From contig JADNRX010000371.1 of assembly GCA_015501595.1 (NCBI GenBank), positions 1 to 52,710 on the forward strand: a stretch of DNA of 52,710 nucleotides, written 5' to 3'. Source of the DNA: Hymenopellis radicata. Lineage: Eukaryota; Basidiomycota; Agaricomycetes; Agaricales; Physalacriaceae. The stretch's first letter is position 1, and each line of letters begins with the position of its first letter. Both the position numbers and the translations under genes were made by a program. Positions 22,935 through 35,097 of the stretch are shown piece by piece. The notes below the pieces were generated by a model that was not told the origin of the DNA, ran no database searches, and saw nothing but the letters and a program-made list of their open reading frames with translations.

Positions 22935-24714
22935 TTTATTCAGTACCGCAGTTCAAACGTGTCGGGACTCGGCGGGGCGCCCATAGGTAACGTGTTGTAT
23001 TTCATTCAGTAAGCCTGAGACAAGAGAAGGCCATCACATCTTGAAGACGGAAGAGCCCAAGGGACGGAAGCGAATGACATGCGGAGATGCAACTTGAAAA
23101 TGAAGACTAGAACGATCTTTGAGCGTTTTTATGAAAAAAATTTAATATTGCAAGCGGGTTTACCTTTAATCCTGCTATCAAAAAGGTCTTCACAGAGAGC
23201 CTTATTTCGGCTAGTACAACGAAGAAGAAAAAGGGATGGTGGCGGTCTGAGCCAAGTCTGGGCGCGATGTTCCAAATTTGGCACTCGTTTCCTTGCTTCC
23301 GCTGCCGCCGGCGATCAGTTCTCCCAGTTTACTCCTTACGATGTCGAGTCTAGTCTTAGGAAGGCGTGTCAATGCTCATTGACGTTCTCTGCTACGCTTC
23401 CCGTCCACGCCTCGGACCAAAGATGGCGCTGTTGAAAATCAGCCACCAGCAGCTCGAATGCCACCGCGCCCGACCCTCGACTGCCTAGATTTTTTTCGCT
23501 TCGTCGCAGTGGTCAAGATTGCGCAAACCACAAGGTCTCCCGCACTAACCTGACTCCCTTTTTTGGGCCCAAGGAAGTTCAGCCTGTCCGAGAAGTCTCT
23601 CTTCAAGCCGACGCCAGCTGGGCACACACAGCCTGGCGTCTTATCCACTTGAAGACGGGGGTTGATCCATCCACCACCACCGCTACACATACCACCATGC
23701 ACCGTTAATGTCAGTCCCTTCCCACAGGAATCTCTCCGTGACTTCTTTGGGCACGCCCCGTCCTGAACCTGGTTTTGCGAACGTGAGTCCTCGTCGACGG
23801 TTGCCTATACGATTCATGGCACTCATCGAATCACCACACACCGCTCTCATTGATTGCACGAAACCCTCGCGCGCAAAGGAAATTACTACTACCATAGCTT
23901 ATCTGTATGGGTACAGGATCACAATGGCAAAGATACGGCGGGAATGCTACTAATCATCATCCAACATCTATACCCAACCACGACCCACATCACTCAAAAA
24001 ACCTCTGGAAGAAACTGCAGGCTATCTCCGGTACGCCTTCTTCAGTTCTGACCTCTTCTCCAATTAGCCCGTCAGGCGACAAGTGGTCGCGCTTTTCATC
24101 TGGAAGTCATGATTTCAGCATGAGTTTGAGAGGCAGTCCACAGTCGACTTTGAACCTGAGGCCAGAAGTCTATTGGTTGAATGTCCTACAAATGCTGAGG
24201 CGAAAAGATGTCCGTCGACATAACGATATGTCGCCAGCAATAGCATAATTTAGCAAAAAAGTGCGCCACACTTATATGCCTACACCAAGTCACCAGTGAG
24301 ATCAGACCTTGAAAGAGAATCAAACATTTCAGATTGTTCAAAGCCGCCAGAGAGCGCGGCATCTGTCCAGCACTGCCTACCGAGTCGGAGGTCACAGCCG
24401 CCAGCGTCGATCCCCGATGAGTTGCACAGCCGACAGTGCTGTGACTGGCGGTTCCCTCGTGGGACATTCACTGTGTTATCCTGCACGTCTGCGGCTAGCA
24501 TCTAAAGTAGAACATGGGTCGTCATGAATTGTGTTTGCGTACTTTGTACAAGAGACTATTTATCCAATAATTATGTCCGTAATGTATGTAGGAGAGACGC
24601 CGCTGAATCTTACAACAAGGAAGAAAAAAGACGATGATAAATGAGCGTAGATGATGTGCGTATGTATGTATGGTGGGGGTATAATACCAAGGAAGGAAAC
24701 AATTAGGGGAGGTA
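22935..24714. other. Region with only weak coding signal
   Basis: No recognisable gene. On plus, 23700-24248 contains short pieces (PSHRNLSVTSLGTPRPEP, then HSKNLWKKLQAISGTPSS and ... SGDKWSRFSSGSHDF in other frames) that could be exons of a Ser/Pro-rich protein, but I cannot connect them. The 23440-23700 segment also carries open frames on minus without a family match. Confidence 0.35.
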
Positions 24715-25950
24715 CTAATCCTTCGAAGATATCCTGGATACGATGACGGCAAGCGCAATCAGGATCCCCCAGCGCCATTTCTGCCAAAATAACGACCCCC
24801 ACCCCGAGGCCCAACCGACCGCAGCGGCGGCCTCGTCTGCTTTGCGTGGACTGGTTGTGGCAGGGGTGGTAGGTGCTGCGACTGGTGTGGGTGCAGGTGT
24901 TGTATTCGGAATAGGCACAGCTATAGGCGTAGGCTTCGGTTTAACAGGCTCCGGTGCTTTTCCTCGTTCCTTCTCGGCCATGTTTGGTAAATCTTTCATT
25001 TCGGGTGTGCAGTACTGGAAGGGATATTAATTATGAGTCAAAGGAATCATGACACAACGTACCTCAGGGAAAGCTTCCTTGAAGCGTGCTTGCTGTATAT
25101 TCCAAGCGTGACTGCGAGAGGCGTATGTGCGTTTGTGGGCGTCCGAGGAAGTGACGGAACCTGTCGTCATTTCGTCGGATAGCATGAAGGATAGCAGACC
25201 TGTCAATCTGAGAGTGGCGGTCAGCATAAATTCGCAATCGAGGGAGCAGAAAAGGAAGCCCTGCATCGCCTGGCCAGTAGCCGCCTGTTGTGGGTGCTGG
25301 TGTGCTGCTGGACCAGGGAGCGCGATATGGGGTGCGGTGATTTACAGTAATTTCCAAAAGGGTACGCACATTGTCGCTACACTCCAAGCAGGGTTCCACT
25401 GCGCGATAACGTGAGCTGGGGGCCGGAGAGTAGAGGGCGGGAACGTACTGATCCGGGATGGAAGTCTGACATGGAGAAACATATCTTTTTGTCGGGTTGG
25501 AAGCGCCCAGACGGCGTGAGCACCTGACGACGGGTCAAAGCTGTGCTCCGTATCAAAGGACTAGAGTGCGCGCACCTTTATACCGGGTGGCTTGAATGGA
25601 TATTCAGAGGGGAATAGTAACACGCCGTGGTATTCTCCGCCGTTGAAGGGTGAGTCCGGTGGTCCTCGCTGCAGGCGATCAGTTACCGCCCAGATGCACG
25701 ACAGCCTTACTCACGATAAGAAAGTTCCCTTGCCACCCAGTCAACGTCGTCCCACCAAGAAACAAAAGGGCTGCTCACAAGTTAGGATATTCTTCTCGTC
25801 AGGTACAGCCCAGATAAACGGCGGGGGCTCCTTCTGCATGGTGACATATTCTTTGTTGAGCTAGACGACGGCGACTGTGAGCTCGCTGTGGAGGACGATG
25901 CGGAGGAGGGCGGGAAGACTTACGCGCTTGCTTGCTGCTTTGCTAGCCAT
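24715..25950 (-). CDS. UBC6: UBC6-type ER-anchored E2 ubiquitin-conjugating enzyme
   Basis: Assembled exons read MASKAASKR / [27 protein letters not shown] / WNFLI / [20 protein letters not shown] ... PPGIK / [25 protein letters not shown] / [10 protein letters not shown] / [20 protein letters not shown] ... FKEAFPE / [15 protein letters not shown]. The catalytic cysteine is in [12 protein letters not shown], the atypical active-site context of UBC6/UBE2J enzymes, and the C-terminus ends in a single membrane anchor ([20 protein letters not shown]) after a proline-rich linker, so it sits in the ER membrane facing the cytosol. It conjugates ubiquitin in ER-associated degradation. Seven short introns, including two around a 14-bp exon, all join in frame; start at 25950 and stop at 24715. 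Confidence 0.92.
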
Positions 25951-28200
25951 TGTGGGCGACAAGGACGACGATGGGAGGCAGAATGGTGGTGGGAGTATTT
26001 GTAATGCCACCGTGGGAACGTCGACGGTCCGTTCTCGCAGTCCGAATCAGGAAACCGCCACAGACGCAACGGCCGTCCCGATGACGGATCCGGGTGCGGA
26101 GTCTTGCTTGCAAGCCTTGCCCACTCTTCGGACGCTACTAGTTAGTGAAAGTGTGGCCCAGTGGAGGTAACGTCTGACGATTCTGTTGCTTGTGATCTCG
26201 AAAACTAAGCATTTAGAAGCTGTTCAAATGTCAATATAACCTTTCTAGTGTCAAGTTCTTGGGCGGACATTGGAGTAGATCTTCTGTTCACGGCAATCAT
26301 AGATAGTCTTCCAAGACAAGCATCTCCGAGGGATGCTGTGCTAACCGCCTTGTCGTGGTGTCTTGTCCTCATCGCCTCGATCTAGGTCGCTCTTTCGATC
26401 CTCAACGCAATGTTATAATTCTGGGTCTTGCGCGGGCTGGTGCTTTGACTCTTGTCATGTTCATATTATTAGCTGTGGAATCTCGTTCTGCGTTCTGTGT
26501 CCCCCAATCTTTCTTCGACAGTAGATCCCGCTGGAAGTGAACACTAATCAGCCTCGGTGTTTCCCATCCTCCGGGTTCATTCCCTAGGCCTCATCTATGA
26601 ATCTCATGCTGTAAGTGACATTGGTCAATTACCGCACTATCTTCTCCCTATGTACTGTACGTCCCCCCACGAAACCACGATTTGAACGGGCGGTCATGTC
26701 TTTTCTTGGACAGCGATTCTCAGCATTCATTTGTAAAAGTGAATCGAACGCGCGGCGACTCTTAATGATTGAAATGTCCACAACCCCCCATTTAACTCTC
26801 GTCGAATGCGCACAGTATGTAGTCATGTTCTCTACTTGGCCAAGAGCATCCCTTGCTCTCTCGTTGAGGTTGTTCGCCGTTCGGCTGAAATACTGCGCGT
26901 CATTGGGTTCTGCCCTACTAAGCGCTTGATCCATTTTAGTGAGAAACGTTATTCACAACATATAACTAGTCTTCAAAATTGCTATCTGAAGCTACGTGGG
27001 CTTACGAACGGCTAGCATAAAGGTTCTGACGCAGTCATAGTCTCAATGTCGGCATCGTCGGATGATGCCGACGAACTGCCGGATTGGGACTGCGCATGTC
27101 AAGTCCCTCTTGCCACGTCCTCGACATCTGTGCCTTCTCTCATGCCCTCGTTCTTAGCTGGAGCCTCAGAATTTTGTCTCCCGCCCACCGTCCCTTTTTC
27201 TTTGGTTTGGTTCTCACGCTTGGTGTGTTAGGGTTCTCCTGACACTTCTCCTTGAACCGGCTCACCTTTCGTACTGGATTCAACGTCTATGCCTGAGATC
27301 TCGCCAGGCTGGAGCTCACCGCCCGGCAGTGACCTCTGTCTCCCCAGGCCGAGTGGTGGTGGTGGTGGTGTCGTTCCCCCCCAAACACAGCAAAACTTAG
27401 CGAGCGGCCAGTCTTCTATCAAACACTGCCTCTCGCGCATCAGACAAGTTCTAGCGCACTTGCCTTATCTATGTACTGCTCAAGAAATATGTCATATGAT
27501 TCCTGCGTCTTGCCGAAGGGCGCCATTTTATGTGATTGTCGGGTGGTAAGGGTTCTTGTGTTGTTGTGTGGTGGTGACTATTATGTTCCTCAATGCCGTG
27601 TGGTCGAGGGCTGTACACTGACTCTGCGCGCTAGGCCGCCACACATGGATGCAATGAAAACTTCTTGGTCTTTTTTGCTGTGCGCCATCCGTAAGCATCT
27701 CAGCTTTCATATGCTTTTAAGAACTTTGTAAATATAGTTTTCAGAGCAATTTGAGAATGTCTCCTCATTACCGCCCATCGTCCGACCTCATGTGTCGACA
27801 CGATTTGCGACGGCAAACCCAACTTTTGAAAGATATACTTCCGGCGGTGCCATACATGTGCACCATTACTGCAAGGTGAGATTCACAGGGTTCAGGCATC
27901 TCTCTAGAAACATTCAGACGGCATGGTGTACTCGATCCCGGTATGGGCGATCATGTCGCCTTCGTTGTCCTTAGTGGTGTACCTAAGACAACGGAAACAT
28001 CAATATAATAACTTGATCCTATCCATATCAATGTTCTCATAGATTCCGTACGCATTGAATTATTGAGAAAGGTTTGTGAGATGCCCCCGGATCTGGCTGG
28101 GAATCGCGCCACTCAGGCACAGCACTGCCACCGCATGGCACCTGACCGTCGAATTGACATCTTGTCCTAAACGATCACCAGCAGTCGACACGACTTCAAA
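25951..28200. other. Intergenic region, no supported gene
   Basis: Over 2 kb without a protein I can support. The proximal part should contain the UBC6 promoter; the remainder has short frames on both strands with no splice pattern or family match. No repeat of the 29-40 kb families is seen here. Confidence 0.4.
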
Positions 28201-29176
28201 ATGGATACCGCTCTACATGGAACTCACATCACTGTCTCGCATCATGCGGTCCCTACCTTGGCAATGCAAGAAGCCCTCGCCAGTGCTACAGGGTCGTCAT
28301 TGACAGCAAACAACGCAGGTTCCCTACATATCGTATCGTCCAAGAGACAACTCTCTAATCCTCGACATAGCTCTATCCAACACCGCTCTTCAAGTCCACC
28401 TCAACGTCGATAACACCTCCATGTTGATTCGAAAGAGACATTCGCTACACCTCATCGACGAGGCAACCAAAGCGTAATGCTTCCCCTTCTCATTGCGCGA
28501 TACGCTCAAGCGTTCGGTACAGACACATACAATCCGTCGAAGCCATATGCGCCGCATTCACCGAAGGCATGGCCGCCTCGGACCCATCCCAATCCTTCCT
28601 CCACCTCTCATCCAAATACCTCCCAGATCTCCACCGCACCCGCGTAAGCCCTTTCCCATCCCTCGCACCCTCACTCACCTTGCACAGTTTAAAATGGTCC
28701 GCGAAGTCAGCGCACGCGCGCGCGACGTCGAAGCCGCCGCGGACGAAGCCGAGCGCGTGGCCGGCCAAGTCCAGAAACTCTCCGAGCGCGCACGGAACCT
28801 CACCAAAGAGTCCCAGAGCATCACTGTCCTCGTGCGCGCGCTCATGCAGCAGAAGCAGCGCATGCTCGAGGATCAAGTCGGGTTACTGAAGGAGCGCAGG
28901 GAAACTCCGAGTCAGGCATCAAATGGCTTGGACGAGTTGATGCAAGAGTCGGAGCGTCTGACTGGAGAGGCGGAAAGGCTTATGGCGAAGGCTATGGAGA
29001 CTGCGAATGCAGCTGAGGATGCGTCGCATGTTGCGGCAAAGGTCGCAAGGACCGCAGTGAACGGTGCTAGCGAGCTGAAATCCGCGATGAGTGTTTTGCA
29101 GAACGTGGACGCGTTTATCAAGGAGCTGGAAGCGATGTGGACCCATATGAGTCCGCGGATGCCTTTGGGTGAGTAA
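28201..29176 (+). CDS. Coiled-coil protein of unknown function
   Basis: The likely start is ATG at 28201 (MDTALHGTHITVSHHAVPTL). A middle block reads NSLILDIALSNTALQVHLNV DNTSMLIRKRHSLHLIDEAT in a different frame, then HIQSVEAICAAFTEGMAASD, ... LHLSSKYLPDLHRTR, a clear intron (GTAAGC...GCACAG, about 28646-28687), and FKMVREVSARARDVEAAADE. The C-terminal 160 residues form a long heptad-rich coiled coil (AERVAGQVQKLSERARNL ... TGEAERLMAKAMETANAAE ... LQNVDAFIKELEAMW). Frame changes around 28320-28370 and 28480-28520 could be introns or single-base errors. The coding frame runs to a stop at 29174-29176 but a GTGAGT donor at 29169 suggests further exons. A fragment of this gene recurs at about 40.2 kb. 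No catalytic motif; function unknown. Confidence 0.55.
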
Positions 29177-29375
29177 AATACTCTGGTTTGGTGTAGATGA
29201 AAGAAATGGTCAGTGGCATCGTCTTGTATACTAGAGCCTAATGCATTGGAGAAGTCCCTCTCTCTTCGTCAATATCGAGAGACCTTGACGTATCGGAAGA
29301 CAGCTAGGTTGAGGAGGAAGGTGATCAAGTTGTTCTTTTCGGAGGTTTGCGTGAAGATGTTCTCAGTTACCCGTG

Positions 29376-29820
29376 GACAAATCCTACTTGGAGACATATT
29401 GCTTGCACGTCACACTCATCAAGCCGAGAATAACACACTCGGATTTACCTTGCCTCTTCGCCGTCAGTCCTTTCGTATTGTTACTGTCTACCGTAAGTAG
29501 CTATCTGCGCCAGCGTGACCTAACGGTTAAGCTGTACTATGATGTAGTTGTTTGGACGACGAATGTCAGCTTTTTCTTGATACGCTAAACGCATGTCTTC
29601 AACACGGCGCGAATCCCTTTAGGCTTTTCCTCCCAACCTCTGGCCGTCGGTAAATTGTATTGACACTCTCTGTGTCCAGCAACCTGCAGCCGCTCTAACC
29701 TAGCGGTTAGACTGCAGCGCATAGCTCTGGAGAGCTCGGAATGAGCATCATTTTATTTTTTTACTGTCGAGTAGTATGTAAGCTATTCATCCTTCTCCGC
29801 TGTGTCTCCATTCTCTCCCT
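29376..29820 (+). repeat. SINE-like dispersed repeat, copy 1
   Basis: First of four copies of a roughly 430-bp family. Conserved landmarks in order: GGACAAATCCTACTTGGAGA, CGCCGTCAGTCCTTTCGTA, TTGTTACTGTCTACCG, a first tRNA D-arm-like motif TGACCTAACGGTTAAGCTG, AGCTTTTTCTTGATACGC, TCCTCCCAACCTCTGGCCG, GTCCAGCAACCTG, a second motif TAACCTAGCGGTTAGACTG, then a T-rich run ATCATTTTATTTTTTTACTG. Both motifs fit the RNA polymerase III A-box pattern; a convincing B-box is not visible. It directly follows the coiled-coil gene. Confidence 0.65.
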
Positions 29821-29971
29821 GGCCAACCTCCTGTTTTGAAACAAGATGTGTTCGACGACGTAAGGCCCCGACCAACTCCACTTATAGAAACATCTGCAAT
29901 TCACGCCATGTTGGAATCTTCTTACAGGTTTGGCGGCTTTCCTACGACTAACTGGGAGATATTGACCCTGC

Positions 29972-30385
29972 GGACAAATCCTACTTGGAGACATTCATCA
30001 TTGCTTGCACGCCACCCAATCAAGCTCAAGTTTACCTTCCCTCTTCGCCGTCAGTCCTTTCGTATTGTTACTGTCTACCGTAGCTACCTGCAGCCAGCGT
30101 GACCTAACGGTTAAGCTGTAGCGCGTACAATATTTTCCAAGGTCAGCTTTTTCTTGATACGCTAAATGCATGTCTTCTCCACGGCACGAATCCCTTTTCC
30201 TCCCAACCTCTGGCCGCCGGTAGATTCTATTGACACTCGCTGTGTCCAGCAACCTGTAGCCGTTCTGACCTAGCGGTTAGACTGCAGCGCATAGGTCCAG
30301 TTGCTGTGGAATGGGCATCATTTTATTTTCTTACTGCCAAGTAAGTATGTGCTGTGCTTCCATTTCGCGCTTATGTTTCTTTCAA
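29972..30385 (+). repeat. SINE-like dispersed repeat, copy 2
   Basis: Same landmarks and order as the copy starting at 29376: GGACAAATCCTACTTGGAGA, CGCCGTCAGTCCTTTCG, TGACCTAACGGTTAAGCTG, TCCTCCCAACCTCTGGCCG, TGACCTAGCGGTTAGACTG, ATCATTTTATTTTCTTACTG. It lies in direct orientation only 150 bp after copy 1 and 190 bp downstream of the BAG gene stop. Confidence 0.65.
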
Positions 30386-30575
30386 ACGTCGTGCAAGTCG
30401 GTGGAGTACATACTTAGATTTTAAGCAGTGTATACCCTCACCGTCGGCATTGGACTAAACTCACTCCTTAGGGCATCAACCAAAAAAGTCATTGTTTAAA
30501 TTGATGTCGTAGGTAAAATACATTGCATGAGAGTCCGTAGTTCATTTGCTTCACAAGTACAATAAGGATTCTACC

Positions 30576-32983
30576 TTAAGCCTCAACTTCCGACCAATCG
30601 CTCCCCGCATCATCGACAACCTTCTTCTCCAACGACAGAGCCTCATCATTAAGCTTGACTGTGTCAACAGGAGCGGTAGGCTCTAGTAGATACGGAGCGG
30701 CGCCCTCCTCGTTATCAGGCTCTTCCGAGTCAGCCAAGTCGGACGTGTTGTCCTCAATGATGATGGAGTCCTCGAGAGCCTCCTCCGGTTCCTCGATGGT
30801 GGGTTCGTCAACGAAGAGAGATGCGGAAGTCTCCGAAGAGGAATCATGATGTGCTTCTTCCTCGATAACTGGCACAGAGGTGTCGACATTGGGAGAAGGT
30901 GTCGAAGAATCAACGAAGTCGGCAGGTGTGGCAGCAGCGACGGCTTCGGCGGGTGTAGTGGCGACGACGGGTGTGGCGGCGACTTCGCTGGGCATACGAG
31001 AGCCCTCCGTAAGGACTGACTCCTGGACAGCCTCCCGCTCCTTAGCATCCTTAACCCTCAACCTCCCCTCCACCTCCCTCTCCAAATCCTCCAAAGCGCC
31101 CTCCACAAGCCCAACAACCTCCTTTCTCTTCGCCCGCAACTCCTCATGCCCAAAGCTCTCCACAGAGTCCAGCTCGGCTAGCAACCCGCTCAGCGCCTGC
31201 TCGTAATAACGCAGAGGAGCATTGCGCGCCGTGTACGCGAGCCGGGAGGTAAGCGACTGCTCCGTATCCGAGGAGGCGGGCGAGCTGATAGGAGTGAAGT
31301 CGAGGTGATCGGGGAAAGTGAACTCGTCGATGAGAGAGCGGTAGGCAGTTTCGATGCGGTTGACTGTCGCTAGTGAGGTTGCAAGGTCCGACGATGTAGC
31401 ATCAGTGGTGGAGGGAGTCGGCTCGACTTTCGCTTTGCCCTTGGACGAGGACGTGTCGCTAGTACTAGTAGTGGTAGAGGGCGCCGGCGCCAGGGAATCG
31501 GCATCGGAAAGAGAATTAAAGATAGCCTGAATGGTGTCCTTGATTTCAGTGCTTTCGTCGCTAGCTAGACGAGCCTCCAGTTGCTCTTTGAGCGAACTGG
31601 CTGGAGACTTGGGACGCCGAGGCACAGGATGAGGCGCGGCGGGTTTCTAAAGATACCATTTAGATTATGAATCAACACACAACATCAGAGACTACTGACC
31701 GCCTGGGGAGTAGAAGTAGGTTGGGAAGAAGCTCCTTCGCTGGGAGCGAAAGCCTTGACGGTAACAGCATCGCCGAAGAGGCTCTTCAAGATCTGCTCAA
31801 GACCGGCAGCCGCGTCTGTAGAAGAGAACGGACCGGTAGCAGGCTCCGTTTTCAAAGTCGGTGCCGGAGTAGAGGAACTAGCAAGAGGTGACACGGAGGG
31901 CTTCTGAAAATATAGATCAGAATGAGATAACTTTCAATAACAAAAAAAAGACTAACCTTCTTCGGTTCGGATATTGCCTGCGATGAAGAGGGCACGGATG
32001 AAGGCCCGTTTGGTGTACTAGCCTTGATCTGGACCGAGTAGCCAAAGAGGCTCTTCAAAATCTGTTCGAGGCTACCGGCGTTGTCTGCGGAAGATGCATT
32101 GGACGACACGGCGGGGGCAGGCGGGGCGGACTTCTCGAAGTTCTCTGCAGGACGTGCAGGAGCGGAAGTCGTACTAGATGCAGACTGCACCTCAACCGGC
32201 GTACGCTGGGGTTGACGCAGCGAGATGTGAGGGAAGATCGCGTTCAACGCCTGTTCGATGGCAGTGGTATGGGATTGAGTGGCATCGACGGACGGCGGGA
32301 TAGGCCTTCGTTCGGGCTCTGGCGTACGGGATGATGCCTGAGGCTCGAGAAAGTGTTGCAAGATCTCCTCAATTGTTGGCGAAGCTTGTGGTCGCTCATT
32401 TCGGACAGCAGGTTTCTGTAAGATTCATGCGTCAACGTGACATAAACGGCTCGAGCATGGATATCATACCTTGAGTTTAGGAATCATGCAGGCACGAGGA
32501 TATGAGGGTGTCTGCCTTGGGGCTTGACTCTAGAAATCGATGAAGGTGAGTCATTAGAAGACTGTTAAGGTTGAAGGCGAGACTCACCCTCAAACTATTC
32601 AGCAGTATGTGTTGATCCTGCTTCTTGCGTCGTTGCTCGAGTAGAAGTTGAAGCTGGGCACGCTGTCGGCGTTCCTGAAGTGCTGCCAATGCAGTCTCTT
32701 CCTCTCTCTGGCGAAGGAGTTCCGCTTGGGCCTGCTCCTCCTGTTGCAGTTGGAGACGAAGCAAAGCAAGACGGTCCGGTGCGCCATAGGAGGGCAAGGA
32801 GACCTGTTGTCGTTGGAGCTGAAGTTCCTCCAGGCGACGGCGGAGGAAATGTTCCTCCTGTTCGATGGCCCCAGCGGCAAGAAACTCCTCCTCAGCTGCT
32901 TTGGCTTGAGCTAGAGCAGCGAGGTACTTGTCCCGGGGACTGGGTTGAGTGTACCGAGACGGGTAGTAAGATTGGCTGAACAT
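30576..32983 (-). CDS. BAG-domain co-chaperone-like protein with repeated helical motifs
   Basis: Exons join in frame from MFSQSYYPSRYTQPSPRDKY (32983) to VVDDAGSDWSEVEA (30576). Exon 1 is a Glu/Gln-rich coiled coil (FLRRRLEELQLQRQQ ... ALQERRQRAQLQLLLEQRRK). A central disordered part contains related short helices: SPTIEEILQHFLEP, AIEQALNAIFPHIS, SLEQILKSLFGYSVQIKA, GLEQILKSLFGDAVTVKA and DTIQAIFNSLSD. Then comes the BAG-type three-helix domain, roughly residues 470-590: ATVNRIETAYRSLIDEF ... NAPLRYYEQALSGLLAEL ... EVVGLVEGALEDLEREVEG. BAG domains bind the ATPase domain of Hsp70 and act as nucleotide exchange factors. Acidic C-terminal tail. Introns about 32534-32588, 32414-32469, 31903-31957 and 31648-31700; no frame breaks. 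BAG assignment rests on the helix pattern. Confidence 0.7.
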
Positions 32984-33235
32984 GGTGGATAAGATTTGAG
33001 GTGGGAGGGGTCCCGCAGATGGCGGTATTTATACATCCTGACAGTGTTGACGCGCGTACACAGAAGACAACGCGCGTCCCCACCACCACCTTCGAGTATG
33101 TTCGAGGACAAGCTGTGAGTAAGCCTGACAAATGCCCGAAACGGCATAAGCGCCTTTTGATCCGGGCCACGCGAATGTGCTAGACTCCGCTTTGGCCGAA
33201 CTTTGGCCGAATTCTCTCAAGCATGTGTGTCAATC

Positions 33236-33537
33236 TTGAACCCTCCTACTTGGTAATTGCTTGCACTCCACCGAATCAAGCTAAGCATAACACACTCGGA
33301 TTTACCTTCGCTCTGAGTCGCCGTCAGTTCTTTCGTTGGGAACGGTATTGTTACTGTCTGCCGTAGCGTGACCTAACGGTTAAGCTGTAGCGCGTACGGA
33401 CCCTAACTGCAAGCTTTTTCTTGATACAAGAAATAAACGCCTGTCTCCTCCACGGCCCGCGTTCATCTTCTCTCTTACGCCTACGTGTCGATCCCTTTTC
33501 CTCCCAACCTCTGGCCGCCGGTAGATTCTATTGACAC
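33236..33537 (+). repeat. SINE-like dispersed repeat, copy 3, 5' part
   Basis: Starts with CCTACTTGGTAATTGCTTGC and includes ATAACACACTCGGATTTACC, GTGACCTAACGGTTAAGCTG, AGCTTTTTCTTGATAC and GCCGCCGGTAGATTCTATTG, stopping at GACAC where a 1.65-kb element has inserted. It continues after the insertion at 35186. Confidence 0.65.
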
Positions 33538-34199
33538 ATCAGGGAAATCTGAAATTCTAGGTAGATCGGGGCCTGTCTACGTAGGGTACGCCGAAAGGGT
33601 CGTGTCTACGTAGACCTACGTAGATGTACGTACAGTCTGGTGAGCACTACGTAGAACTATGTAGTTGCCACTCACCTCTACACAGTGTACCTCTGGTTAC
33701 AATAGGTTCTGGTGAAGTGTACGTAGGTCGGCAGCAGCCATGGCGAAAATATTTTTTAGAGAATTAATGAGAAGCACTGTCAAGGTGCATTGCAGTATGT
33801 TGGAACCAAGAGTCCATCGCGAATTCTAAGTATTCGAGTCGACCAGGTCGATATTTTGTCAAGTCGTGTGGCAGAAATCTTGCCAAGTCCGCTCGATCAA
33901 ATGGTCCGTGCGCACGCATCATCCACTGCGAAATTTATTTTCTGAACTCCGCCCAGTCGTCCTGTCTTCCCCCCATTCCCAGTCCGTTCCCCAACCTTTT
34001 CCTCTTCCTCTCCGACCGGCGACAATGCCTGCTCTGACTCAATCAGAGCTGTGTCGCTTCTGGATGCTACTGCTACTCCTGGGCGAGTCGTCTCCGTCAA
34101 TATCCACCGACACAGAACGAGGATTCAGAGCCCGCCATGACCATCCCGTCGACCAGCAGCATCAAGCGACAAGACACGACCAACAGAGCTACACGCACG

Positions 34200-34575
34200 A
34201 GGAGTGGACCATGTCCAGCGACGAACGAGACACGACCACTATGGCACTAAGGAGCGAAACACGACCAACAAGGAGCGAGGCACGAACCACGAAGAACGAG
34301 CAGCCCACGAGAATCCGACCATCGAGGAACAGGCAACGACCGACCCCAACAAGGAACGTGTCACCACTGACGAGGAACCAGATACGAGGACCGGAGAACC
34401 GAACGAGGACCGAGCTACGAGAGCGAGTCACGAACCATGAAGACCCAGAGCCACGACCAACGAGGAACGAACCGCGACAACGGCAACCAGAGAGGATGAA
34501 GACCAAGCAACGCCAGCGAGGAACGAGCCACAGTCCACGGACGACCAACAGGCACAATTCACGGATGACCAACGA
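34200..34575 (+). repeat. Purine/AC-rich degenerate minisatellite inside the transposon
   Basis: This stretch is built from degenerate units such as ACGACCAACAAGGAGCGAG and CACGAACC/ACGAGGAACGA, with very few T bases on the plus strand. It produces a biased open frame (33866-34606) rich in Arg, Thr, Glu and Asn that should not be taken as a gene: the composition explains the absence of stops. Confidence 0.5.
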
Positions 34576-35013
34576 GGATCAAGTCCTGCATGAGGACTAC
34601 TTGTGAGTGTCGAGAGAGCAACGATCGCAACGCGTCTAATGAAAATATTTCGTAGCTCGCCGGTGACTGGCCCCGCTATATACAGGACAGCGCGACGTCC
34701 AAGTCAGTATCTACTGTATCGTATCGTAGGGTATCTATCCTACCTGCTACCGAATGTGCTCCTCGTGTATCGTTAGCCTGTACATGTATTGATTTATCTC
34801 CAAATATATTATGGCTTTTACTCCTCCTTCTGCACGGTTCTCCTGCTAGTAATAGAACCACCGGGGATTATGATTTGAGAGTAGTTATACTGCATGTCTA
34901 CTGTGGGTGTACAGGTGGCCTACAAGAGCTATGTGTAGACCTCCGTGTAGTCTACGTAGGTCTACAGGAGGTATACGTACAGCTTGGTGATGTCTACACT
35001 AGGGCTACGTATT

Positions 35014-35097
35014 AGACTCGAACCAATCTCTACGACCTCGCGGAACTCGATCAATGTAGATCGAGTTCCGCGAGGTCGTAGAGATTGGTTCGAGTCT
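35014..35097. repeat. Perfect palindrome, 38-bp arms, 8-bp loop
   Basis: The left arm 35014-35051 begins AGACTCGAACCAATCTCTAC and is exactly the reverse complement of 35060-35097, which ends GATTGGTTCGAGTCT. The loop is CAATGTAG (35052-35059). It lies near the right end of the inverted-repeat element, among TACGTAG motifs. The right arm contains GGTTCGAGTCT, very close to the polymerase III B-box, which may be coincidence. No T-run follows, so it is not a simple terminator. Confidence 0.85.

Noticed and set aside
29690..29760. tRNA gene suggested by TAACCTAGCGGTTAGACTG
   Set aside because: Only a D-arm/A-box-like motif; no anticodon arm, T-arm or B-box, and the motif recurs within a dispersed repeat.
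33866..34606. 246-codon plus-strand frame inside the inverted-repeat element
   Set aside because: Low-complexity purine/AC-rich repeats explain the lack of stops; composition is dominated by R, T, E and N and both strands are open over the same stretch.
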